The notes under the pieces: model-generated
What the model was told of the DNA's origin: nothing
The model's input: only the letters and a program-made list of their open reading frames with translations
Databases searched by the model: none
NCBI GenBank assembly: GCA_035762175.1
Contig: DASTPP010000044.1
Location: 1-35,188 of the forward strand
DNA: 35,188 bases
Reading direction: 5' to 3'
Origin: DASTPP01 sp035762175
GTDB lineage: Bacteria > Myxococcota_A > Polyangia > Polyangiales > Polyangiaceae
Part shown: piece after piece, positions 1 through 6,025 of the stretch
Numbering within the stretch: the stretch's first letter is position 1
How the letters are laid out: the number at the start of each line of letters is the position of its first letter
Made by a program: the position numbers and the translations under genes

Positions 1-1
1 C

Positions 2-736
2 CTGCACGGGCCGGGCGCGGCTCCTCGCGGGCCGGGCGCGCCCTCGGCCCCGCCCGCGCCGCCCCACGCGCCCGCGCCGGCCATGGCGCCTCGCGCGCCC
101 GAGGCTGCGCCGGCCATGGCGCCTCGCGCGCCCGAGGCTGCGCCGGCCGCGTCGCCGCGCGCGTCCGCGCCGCCGGTGCGCCCGGCGGGCGCGGGCGGTG
201 GCGCGCGGGACGAGGGCGCGCGCTGGGGGCCGCCCGTCGCGCACAGCCTCGCGGTGATGACCGGGACGCGGCTGGTCGAGGCGTACCTCTACCCCGAGCC
301 CTTCGCCCGGACCGATCTCGGCTTCTGGGGCGCGCGCTACCGCGACGCGTTCACCAAGCCGCCGATCTTCGAGCCGGCGCGCCCGCCCTTTCGCTGGGAC
401 GGCGACCCGTGGATCATCAACGTGGTGGGCCACGGCCTGATGGGCAGCGAGTATTACGCGCGCGCCCGCGTCTGCCGCTTCTCGCCGCTCGGCGCGTTCG
501 CCTTCGCGGCGGGCGCGTCGGCGGTCTGGGAGTACGCGTTCGAGGCGAACGGCGTCCGCCCCTCGGCGCTCGATCTGGTGTACACGCCCTTCGCGGGGGC
601 GGCGCTCGGCGAGGCGCGCTACCAGGCGTGGCGCGCGGCCGCGGGCCTGCGTCCGCCCAGCCTCCGCGCGGCGCTGCGGGCGGCGCTCGACCCTTTCGGC
701 GAGCTCGAGCGGGGGGCGGGGCTGTTCGGGTGTTAG
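2..736 (+). CDS. DUF3943-like membrane/envelope protein, 5' end probably outside window
   Basis: The C-terminal 150 residues resemble the DUF3943 family as I remember it: a WIINVVGHGLMGSEYY stretch, then RFSPLGAFAFAAGASAVWEYAFEANG, then a SALDLVYTPFAG segment. The function of this family is not known; the conserved glycine-, aromatic- and Pro-rich pattern suggests an envelope protein. The frame is open to the left edge of the window. The upstream part is an Ala/Pro-rich linker that includes an 11-residue tandem repeat (MAPRAPEAAPA). ATG codons at 83 and 116 both lie inside this repeat, so neither is a convincing start, and I treat the gene as 5' partial. It converges on the NmrA-type gene with a 13-nt gap. 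Family call moderately sure; function unknown. Confidence 0.7.
   Translation: MHGPGAAPRGPGAPSAPPAPPHAPAPAMAPRAPEAAPAMAPRAPEAAPAASPRASAPPVRPAGAGGGARDEGARWGPPVAHSLAVMTGTRLVEAYLYPEPFARTDLGFWGARYRDAFTKPPIFEPARPPFRWDGDPWIINVVGHGLMGSEYYARARVCRFSPLGAFAFAAGASAVWEYAFEANGVRPSALDLVYTPFAGAALGEARYQAWRAAAGLRPPSLRAALRAALDPFGELERGAGLFGC
74..148 (+). repeat. 33-bp tandem repeat, two full copies plus a 9-nt partial
   Basis: Positions 74-106 and 107-139 are identical 33-bp units, followed by a 9-nt third partial copy (140-148). In the DUF3943-like frame this is an 11-residue Ala/Pro-rich repeat, so the reading frame is kept whatever the copy number. Confidence 0.85.
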
Positions 737-749
737 CGCGCGGCGGCGC

Positions 750-1628
750 TCAGGCGGGGGGCGGCGCGGCGCCGAAGAGGGGGGCGCGCTCGGCGAGCCA
801 GGCGTCGACCGACGTGAGCTCGGCGCCGGCGAGGCGCGCGGCGTCGGGCGACGTGCGCTCGAACCACCCCTCGCGGATCGTGCGCCAGATCTGCACGAAC
901 GGCTCGAGCGCCGGGCCGAGCGCGGCGCCGGCGCGCCGCCGGTACTCGTCTTCGCTGACGTCCACGTACTGCACCTCGGCGCCGAGCGCGCGGCCGAGCC
1001 GCGCGGCGACGTCGCGGTACGAGACCGCCTCGGGGCCGGTCAAGAGGTACGTCGCGCCCTCGTGGCCCCCGCCGGCGAGCACGCGGGCGGCGATCCGGGC
1101 GAGGTCGCGCCGGCTCACGAACGAGGCGCGGGCGTCGCCCGCGGGGGCGTGGAACGCGCGCGCGGCGGACACCTCGGGCGCGAGCATCTCGAGCGCGTCG
1201 AGGTAGAGAGACGGGCGCAGCACCGTCCAGCGCGCGCCGCCGCGCCGCAGCGCCTCCTCGGTCGCCCGGTGCGAGGCGGCGAAGGGGAAGGGGCTCACGG
1301 GGTCTTCGACGAGGAACGAAAGGTAGATCACGTGGCCGACGCCGGCCCGGCGCGCGGCCTCGAGGGCGCCGAGCTGGCGGCGGACGCGCAGCTCGTTCGG
1401 GTCGGGCGTCGAGATGAGCAGCAGCCGGTCGACGCCGGCGAGCGCGCGGGCGAGGCCTTCGGGGTCGTCGAAGTCGGCGCGCTCGAACGCTACGTTGGGG
1501 GCGCCGGCGGCGCGCGCCGCGGCCGGGTCGCGCGTGAGCGCCCGCAGCGGGGGGGCCGAGGGCGAGCGCGAGAGTTCTTGGATCACGAGTCGACCGAGCC
1601 GACCGTTGGCGCCGGTGATGCCGAGCAT
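750..1628 (-). CDS. NmrA-type NAD(P)-binding reductase / atypical SDR
   Basis: This 292-residue protein starts MLGITGANGRLG, the GxxGxxG dinucleotide-binding turn of atypical short-chain dehydrogenases. Further on it has RALTRDP (the typical basic patch after beta-2, favouring NADPH), a VDRLLLIST strand and GVGHVIYLSF, as in NmrA/YtfG (quinone oxidoreductase 2) relatives. It lacks a clear YxxxK catalytic pair, so it may be a redox sensor or an NADPH-dependent reductase. The ATG at 1628 was chosen because a perfect AGGAGG lies 6 nt upstream on the minus strand (plus coordinates 1635-1640). It is transcribed divergently from a LysR gene, with a LysR-box-like dyad between them, so regulation by that LysR protein is likely. 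A similar pair occurs at 10335-12373. Confidence 0.85.
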   Translation of the reverse strand: MLGITGANGRLGRLVIQELSRSPSAPPLRALTRDPAAARAAGAPNVAFERADFDDPEGLARALAGVDRLLLISTPDPNELRVRRQLGALEAARRAGVGHVIYLSFLVEDPVSPFPFAASHRATEEALRRGGARWTVLRPSLYLDALEMLAPEVSAARAFHAPAGDARASFVSRRDLARIAARVLAGGGHEGATYLLTGPEAVSYRDVAARLGRALGAEVQYVDVSEDEYRRRAGAALGPALEPFVQIWRTIREGWFERTSPDAARLAGAELTSVDAWLAERAPLFGAAPPPA

Positions 1629-1634
1629 GGGTTG

Positions 1635-1640
1635 CCTCCT
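1635..1640 (-). promoter_or_regulatory. Shine-Dalgarno AGGAGG of the first NmrA-type gene
   Basis: AGGAGG on the minus strand, 6 nt before the ATG at 1628. It fixes this start over the longer open frame that continues upstream. Confidence 0.85.
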
Positions 1641-1703
1641 GGGTGGTGGCGCTTCTGTCGCACCCGCCCCGGCGGGGTGCCATGCGAGGGCGCGCATGGC
1701 CCT

Positions 1704-1720
1704 CATCGAATTTTTCGATG
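1704..1720. promoter_or_regulatory. LysR-box-like dyad (CATCGAA-TTT-TTCGATG)
   Basis: A perfect 7-3-7 inverted repeat lies between the divergent NmrA-type and LysR genes. It contains the T-N11-A core typical of LysR-family operators (TCGAATTTTTCGA). It stands out as AT-rich in a very GC-rich context. It sits 75 nt before the minus-strand start and 70 nt before the plus-strand start, so it could control both genes. Confidence 0.65.
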
Positions 1721-1778
1721 AAGTCGCGCGGGTCGGTTGATTTTCGAGGGCGGAGCCGCGCCGGCCGTGCGCGTCGCG

Positions 1779-1790
1779 TACGATGGGCCG
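1779..1790 (+). promoter_or_regulatory. -10 box TACGAT, leaderless start of LysR gene
   Basis: TACGAT (1779-1784) is followed by 6 nt and then the GTG at 1791. This spacing puts the transcription start at the start codon. The same 6-nt geometry is seen before the HutD-like gene at 2791. No ribosome-binding site is present. Confidence 0.6.
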
Positions 1791-2768
1791 GTGCGCCCCG
1801 GCGACGAGGTCGAAGTCCGCAGTTTGCGCGTTTTCGTGGCCGTCCTCGAGGCGCGGCACGTCGGGCGGGCGGCGCTCGCGCTCGACCTCGGCCAGCCCGC
1901 GGTCAGCTACCACCTGCGGCGGCTGCGCGAGGCGTTCGGCGACCCGCTGTTCGTGCGCGACGGGCGCGGGGTGCGGCCGACGCCCCGCGCGCTCGCGCTC
2001 GCGCCGCGCGCCCGGGCGGTGCTGCACGCCGTGGGCGAGCTCTCCGCGCCCGACGCGTTCGACCCGCGGAGCGTGCGCCGCGAGGTGCGCGTCGCGTCGC
2101 TCGACTACGAGCGCGTGGTCGTGCTCGCGCGCGCGGTCGCCGCCATTCACCGCGAGGCGCCGGGCTGCCGCGTCGCGCTCGTGCCCCGGTCGCCCCGCGA
2201 CCTCGACGCGCTCGCCGACGGCACGCTCGACGCGCTGGTGGGCCCGGCGCTCGAGGGCGGCGTGCCGGGCAGCTACCGGCGGCGGCTGCTCTACCGCGAG
2301 CGGATCACCTGCGTCGTGCGCCGCGGCCACCCGCTGGCGCGGCGGCGCGGCGCGCCCTCGCTCGACGAGTACGTCGCGCACCCGCACGTCTCGGTCATCG
2401 TGAACGACACGGGCGGCAACCCGGTCGACGCCTTCCTGGCGCGGCGGGGCCGGGCGCGGCACGCGATGGCGCGCGTCGCGGGCTTCGAGGCCGTGTGCGC
2501 GGTGGTCGAGCAGACCGACGGGGTCGCGCTCTTGCCCGCCTCGCTGTCGGCGCGCGCCCGCGCCCTCGGCCTGTGCGTGCTGCCCTCGCCGCTCGAGCCG
2601 AAGACGTTCGGCGTCTACCTATTCTGGCACGAATCGGTGCACGCCGACCCGCTGCACGCTTGGCTGCGCGCGACGATCGCGGACGCGGCGCCCGGCGCGG
2701 CCCCCTCGCCCCCCCTCGCCGGCGACGCGCCCGCGCCCAAAGCACCCCGCCGACGCCCCGTTCGTTGA
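1791..2768 (+). CDS. LysR-family transcriptional regulator
   Basis: This 325-residue protein has an N-terminal winged helix (LRVFVAVLEARHVGRAALALDLGQ... with QPAVSYHLRRLREAFGDPLFVR), the standard LysR DNA-binding fold. A substrate-binding domain follows from about residue 90, with a conserved GVALLP segment. I chose GTG 1791 because a -10 box TACGAT sits exactly 6 nt before it and the LysR helix begins about 10 residues later. An in-frame TTG at 1737 would add 18 residues and swallow the promoter. The C-terminal 25 residues are Ala/Pro-rich and unusual. It is divergent from the NmrA-type reductase gene, the usual LysR regulator/target layout. The effector cannot be told from sequence. The HutD-like gene follows after 22 nt but appears to have its own promoter. 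Confidence 0.88.
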   Translation: MRPGDEVEVRSLRVFVAVLEARHVGRAALALDLGQPAVSYHLRRLREAFGDPLFVRDGRGVRPTPRALALAPRARAVLHAVGELSAPDAFDPRSVRREVRVASLDYERVVVLARAVAAIHREAPGCRVALVPRSPRDLDALADGTLDALVGPALEGGVPGSYRRRLLYRERITCVVRRGHPLARRRGAPSLDEYVAHPHVSVIVNDTGGNPVDAFLARRGRARHAMARVAGFEAVCAVVEQTDGVALLPASLSARARALGLCVLPSPLEPKTFGVYLFWHESVHADPLHAWLRATIADAAPGAAPSPPLAGDAPAPKAPRRRPVR

Positions 2769-2778
2769 CCGAACGCGC

Positions 2779-2790
2779 TATCGTAAGGCC
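2779..2790 (+). promoter_or_regulatory. -10 box TATCGT, leaderless start of HutD-like gene
   Basis: TATCGT (2779-2784) lies in the 22-nt gap after the LysR stop, then 6 nt, then GTG 2791. The geometry is the same as at 1779-1790. No Shine-Dalgarno is visible, so a leaderless transcript is the simplest reading. Confidence 0.55.
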
Positions 2791-3369
2791 GTGCGCGCCC
2801 CCACGCTCGAGCGCTTTACCCTCGACGCGCTGCCCCCGCAGCCCTGGAAGAACGGCGGCGGCACCACCCGCGAGATCGCCGCGATGCCGCCCGGCTCCGG
2901 CCCGGCCGGGTTCGTCTGGCGCGTCAGCGTCGCCGAGATCGAGCGCGCCGGCCCCTTTTCGGCCTTCCCCGGCGTCGATCGGCAGATCGTGTTGCTCGCG
3001 GGCGCGGGCGTGCGCCTGCGCGGCGGCGCCGTCGACCACCGGCTCGATCGGCCGCTCGAGCCCTTCGCCTTCGTCGGCGAGGCGCCGATCGAGGCCGAGC
3101 TGCTCGGGGGCGCCTCGCGCGACTTGAACGTGATGACGCGCCGGGGGGCGGCGCGCGCCGACCTGCAGATCTTGCACGAGGCGGGCCTCGTCGGGGCGTG
3201 CGACGCCCTCGTCTTGCTCGCGGTGCGGGGGCCCTGGCAGGTGGCCTCGCTCGCGCTCGCCCCGGGCGAGGGCGTTGTGGCGCGCGAGGGCGTGCCCGCG
3301 CTGCCCGTCGAGGCGGGGGCGGCGGCGGGGGCGCTCGTCGCGATTCGGTTGCTGCTCGGGGCCCGCTAG
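2791..3369 (+). CDS. HutD/Ves-family cupin protein
   Basis: At 192 residues this is the normal size for the HutD/Ves family. The N-terminus carries the family hallmark PWKNGGGTTREIA (about residues 18-30). FVWRVSVAEIERAGPFSAFPGVDRQIVLLAGAG and the RDLNVMTRRG segment follow. HutD proteins are bicupin-fold proteins found in histidine-utilisation loci, where they are thought to act as regulators or metabolite-responsive helpers; Ves is a cold-induced E. coli relative. No hut genes are visible here, so the role in this genome is open. The GTG start is supported by the -10 box 6 nt upstream and by the family's usual N-terminus. It lies between LysR and the expansin gene on the same strand. Confidence 0.88.
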   Translation: MRAPTLERFTLDALPPQPWKNGGGTTREIAAMPPGSGPAGFVWRVSVAEIERAGPFSAFPGVDRQIVLLAGAGVRLRGGAVDHRLDRPLEPFAFVGEAPIEAELLGGASRDLNVMTRRGAARADLQILHEAGLVGACDALVLLAVRGPWQVASLALAPGEGVVAREGVPALPVEAGAAAGALVAIRLLLGAR

Positions 3370-3410
3370 AGCTCGCCGCGAGCCTCGGCGTGCGGGGCCG
3401 GCTCTGCGAG

Positions 3411-3474
3411 GCGAGCGGGGCGGCGCGAGCGGGGCGGCGCGCGGGGCCGGCGGCGGGGCGAGCGGGGCGGCGCG
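3411..3474 (+). repeat. Three copies of a 17-bp G-rich repeat upstream of the expansin gene
   Basis: The 17-mer GCGAGCGGGGCGGCGCG occurs exactly at 3411-3427, 3425-3441 (overlapping by 3 nt) and 3458-3474. Related GC-rich pieces lie between and after the copies. It occupies the 185-nt gap between the HutD-like and expansin genes, just before the TACGAT -10 element. It could be a regulatory repeat or simple GC-rich expansion. Confidence 0.7.
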
Positions 3475-3503
3475 CGGGGCGCGCCGGGGGGGCGACGATC
3501 GGC

Positions 3504-3515
3504 TACGATGGGCCC
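3504..3515 (+). promoter_or_regulatory. -10 box TACGAT-GGGCCC upstream of the expansin gene
   Basis: The 11-mer TACGATGGGCC is identical to that before the LysR gene at 1779. Here no start codon follows at once; the ATG is at 3555, so this would give a leader of about 40 nt. Confidence 0.5.
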
Positions 3516-3554
3516 GACGCGGCCGGGCGAGGCGGCGTCGAAAGAGCAGGGCTC

Positions 3555-4394
3555 ATGCGGCGAGTCGGGCGTGGTTTCTGGGCGTTGCTCGCGCTCGGTC
3601 TCGGGGTCGTGGCCGCCTGCGGCGGCGATGACGACGACGGGGGTGCGGCGGGCGGGTCGGGCGGCGCGGCGGTCGGCGGCGGGCAGCCGGGCGGCGGGGG
3701 CAGCGGGCCGGGCGCCGGCGCCGGCGGGGGCACGAGCGCGGGCGGGGGAGGGGGAGGGGGCCCGGTCGGGGGCGACGCCTGCGAGGGGGCCGAAGAGCAC
3801 GAGGGCGAGGGCACGTACTACGACTTCGCCGACGGGTCGGGCAATTGCTCGTTCCCCGCGACGCCCGGCGACCCCTTCGTCGCGGCGATGAACGCGACCG
3901 ACTACGCGGGCTCGGCCGCGTGCGGCGCCTGCATCGCGCTGACCGGGCCGAAGGGCTCGGTCACGGTGCGCATCGTCGACCAGTGCCCCGAGTGCCCCGC
4001 GGGCGACGTCGATCTGCACCCCGGGGCCTTCGACCGCATCGCCGAGCGCGCGGCCGGCCGGGTGCCGATCCGCTGGACGTACGTGCCCTGCGAGGTGAGC
4101 GGGCCCGCCGTCTTTCACTTCAAAGATGGCAGCAGCGGCTACTGGACGGCGGTGCAGGTCCGAAACCACCGCTTTGCGATCGCGTCGGTCGAGTACAAGA
4201 AGGCCGACGGGTCGTGGGCGGCGATGGGGCGAGAGAGCTACAACTACTTCGTCGAGCCCGCGGGCTTCGGCACCGAGGGGCCCTACGCGCTCCGGGCGAC
4301 CGACGTGCGGGGCGGCGTGGTGCAGAACGAGGCGGTCGCGGCGGTCGAAGAGGGCGAGGTCGAGGCGGGCGGGCAGTTCCCCGCGTGCGAGTGA
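3555..4394 (+). CDS. Lipoprotein-anchored bacterial expansin (EXLX1-like)
   Basis: This 279-residue protein has a signal peptide with lipobox VAAC (Cys22), then an Asp/Gly-rich linker (about 23-75), then a two-domain expansin. The D1 double-psi barrel (about 86-178) keeps Asp142 and Asp153, matching Asp71 and Asp82 of Bacillus EXLX1. The D2/CBM63 part (about 183-260) has SSGYWTAVQVRNH and ESYNYFV. Of the three cellulose-binding aromatics, Trp125 is Tyr196 here, while Trp126 and Tyr157 are kept (Trp197, Tyr229). Expansins loosen cellulose or peptidoglycan networks without hydrolysis. Extra Cys pairs (98, 123, 126, 144, 147, 179) suggest disulfides, unlike EXLX1. The lipid anchor plus Gly linker implies cell-surface display rather than release. 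ATG 3555 was chosen because it gives the complete signal peptide. The crotonase gene follows after 10 nt. Confidence 0.9.
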   Translation: MRRVGRGFWALLALGLGVVAACGGDDDDGGAAGGSGGAAVGGGQPGGGGSGPGAGAGGGTSAGGGGGGGPVGGDACEGAEEHEGEGTYYDFADGSGNCSFPATPGDPFVAAMNATDYAGSAACGACIALTGPKGSVTVRIVDQCPECPAGDVDLHPGAFDRIAERAAGRVPIRWTYVPCEVSGPAVFHFKDGSSGYWTAVQVRNHRFAIASVEYKKADGSWAAMGRESYNYFVEPAGFGTEGPYALRATDVRGGVVQNEAVAAVEEGEVEAGGQFPACE

Positions 4395-4404
4395 GGGCGC
4401 CGGC

Positions 4405-5175
4405 GTGAGCGTCGGGCGAGAGCGGGCGGGCGAGGTGTTCGTCGTGACGATCGACCGGCCGGCGGCGCGCAACGCCGTCGACGGGCCGACGGCGGCGCTG
4501 CTCGCCGAGGCGTTCCGGGAGTTCGAGGGCGACGACGCGCTCGCGGCGCTCGTGCTGACGGGGGCGGGGGGCACCTTCTGCGCCGGCGCCGACCTCAAGG
4601 CGCTGGCCGAGGGGCGCGGCAACCGGCTCGACGAGGCCGGCGACGGGCCGATGGGCCCGAGCCGCATGGCGCTGTCGAAGCCCGCGATCGCGGCGGTCGA
4701 GGGCTACGCGGTCGCCGGCGGCCTCGAGCTCGCGCTGCTCTGCGACCTGCGCGTCGCCGCCCGCGACGCCACCTTCGGCGTGTTCTGCCGACGCTTCGGC
4801 GTGCCGCTCATCGACGGCGGCACCGTGCGCCTGCCGCGAATCGTCGGCCTGGGCCGCGCGCTCGACCTCATCTTGACGGGGCGGCCCGTCGGGGCCGACG
4901 AGGCGCTCGCGATGGGCCTGGTCAACCGCGTCACCGAGCCGGGCGGGGCGCTCGCCGCGGCGGTCGAGCTCGGGCGGCAGATCGCGGCCTCGCCCCGCCG
5001 CTGCATGCTCAGCGACCGCCGCTCGGCCTACGAGCAGGCCGACCTGCCCTTCGCCGAGGCGATGCGCAACGAGTTCGCGCTCGGGCTGCAGGTCATCGCC
5101 TCCGGCGAGACGGTCGAGGGGGCCGCGCGCTTCGCCGCCGGCGAGGGGCGACACGGCCGCCGCGGGGGCCCTTGA
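4405..5175 (+). CDS. Crotonase / enoyl-CoA hydratase-family protein
   Basis: This 256-residue protein is of usual crotonase length. It has the oxyanion-hole segments CAGADLKAL (about 59-67) and AVAGGLELALLCDLRVA (about 102-118), and GLGRALDLILTGRPV as in COG1024 proteins. Glu108 matches the first catalytic Glu of rat hydratase (Glu144). The second (Glu164) is replaced by Cys128 in FGVFCRRFGVPLIDGG, with Asp137 nearby, so ordinary water addition is doubtful; an isomerase or other crotonase reaction is possible. GTG 4405 gives the normal N-terminus (VSVGRERAGEVFVVTIDRP) and starts 10 nt after the expansin stop, so the two genes may be co-transcribed. The TetR promoter -35 overlaps its stop codon. 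Substrate unknown. Confidence 0.87.
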   Translation: MSVGRERAGEVFVVTIDRPAARNAVDGPTAALLAEAFREFEGDDALAALVLTGAGGTFCAGADLKALAEGRGNRLDEAGDGPMGPSRMALSKPAIAAVEGYAVAGGLELALLCDLRVAARDATFGVFCRRFGVPLIDGGTVRLPRIVGLGRALDLILTGRPVGADEALAMGLVNRVTEPGGALAAAVELGRQIAASPRRCMLSDRRSAYEQADLPFAEAMRNEFALGLQVIASGETVEGAARFAAGEGRHGRRGGP

Positions 5176-5211
5176 CGGGCTCGAGGCCGTTGCTATAAGT
5201 GAGCAATCACT
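5172..5211 (+). promoter_or_regulatory. Promoter (TTGACG-16-TATAAG) with TetR-type operator AGTGA-N4-TCACT
   Basis: -35 TTGACG at 5172-5177, a 16-nt spacer and -10 TATAAG at 5194-5199 form the best sigma-70-like promoter in the window. A perfect inverted repeat AGTGA-gcaa-TCACT (5198-5211) overlaps the end of the -10. That is the right place and type for autorepression by the TetR protein encoded at 5326. Confidence 0.75.
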
Positions 5212-5325
5212 CACTGACGCCGCCGCCCATGCCCTGCCGACCGCCCGCCCCGCCCGCTGCCCGCCGCGCGCCGGCGGGCGCGAGGGGTATCGATCGGGGG
5301 TTCCTGGCCGCCCGAGACCCGAACG

Positions 5326-5946
5326 ATGGCCCGCCCTGCGACGATTCAAGACGAAGACCTCTTGGCCGCCGCGCGCGAAGAGTTCTTGGCGAACGGCCTC
5401 GGGGCGACGACGGCGAGCATCGCGCGGCGGGCGGGGGTGTCCGAGGGCACGCTCTTCAAGCGCTTCGGCTCGAAAGAGGCGCTCTTTCGCGCCGCGATGG
5501 ACGTGCGGGCCTTCGACGAGATCGACGCGTGCGGCCGCTCGAAGTACATCGACGACATCGAGGCGCGGGTGGGGCAGGGGGCGGTGGGCGACTTTCTGAT
5601 CGAGCTCGGCACGTACCTGCTCGAGAAGTTCCTCGTCATCGTGCCGATGGTGATCATGACCCACGCGAAGGGCACCGCGTCGCTGCACGACTTCAGCACG
5701 GGCCCGCCGCCGGGCGCGGTGCAGGGCGTCGAGGCGCTCGCGCGCTACCTCGAGGGCGAGATGCGCCTCGGGCGGGTGCGCAAGGCCGACGCCGAGGTGC
5801 TCGCGCTCTCGTTCTCGGGGGCGATGTGGCAGTACGCGTTTCTGCGCGCGACGTCGCGCCACGAGGGCTTGCCGCGGGTCGGCAAGAAGGCCTTCGTCAA
5901 GGGCGTCGTCGACAACCTCTGGCGGGGCATCGCGCCCTCGCCTTAA
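5326..5946 (+). CDS. TetR-family transcriptional repressor of the adjacent efflux operon
   Basis: This 206-residue protein has a classic TetR helix-turn-helix at about residues 10-55 (LLAAAREEFLANGLGATTAS, then IARRAGVSEGTLFKRFGSKEALF). The rest is a helical ligand-binding domain with no close match I can name. Its promoter region holds a perfect AGTGA-N4-TCACT operator overlapping the -10. A closely related site lies at the beginning of the next gene, so it probably represses both itself and the efflux operon. The leader is about 115 nt; no strong ribosome-binding site precedes ATG 5326, but the HTH begins at the expected distance. Ligand unknown, plausibly an exported toxic or hydrophobic compound. 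Confidence 0.88.
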   Translation: MARPATIQDEDLLAAAREEFLANGLGATTASIARRAGVSEGTLFKRFGSKEALFRAAMDVRAFDEIDACGRSKYIDDIEARVGQGAVGDFLIELGTYLLEKFLVIVPMVIMTHAKGTASLHDFSTGPPPGAVQGVEALARYLEGEMRLGRVRKADAEVLALSFSGAMWQYAFLRATSRHEGLPRVGKKAFVKGVVDNLWRGIAPSP

Positions 5947-6013
5947 CGAGTGCGGGGCGCGCGCCGGGCGCGCCTCGGGGTGGCACGGCGCGCGGGGCGC
6001 GCCTCGGGGGGGC

Positions 6014-6018
6014 GAGGG
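6014..6018 (+). promoter_or_regulatory. Shine-Dalgarno GAGGG of the outer-membrane factor gene
   Basis: GAGGG lies 7 nt before ATG 6026. With the signal peptide that starts there, it supports ATG 6026 over the later GTG at 6080. Confidence 0.5.
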
Positions 6019-6025
6019 TTTGGAC

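Noticed and set aside
1737..1790. Longer LysR start at TTG 1737
   Set aside because: The extra 18 residues have no LysR character and would contain the TACGAT -10 element that sits at leaderless spacing from GTG 1791.
2765..2770. TTGACC as -35 for the HutD-like gene
   Set aside because: It is only 8 nt from the TATCGT box, too short for a -35/-10 pair.
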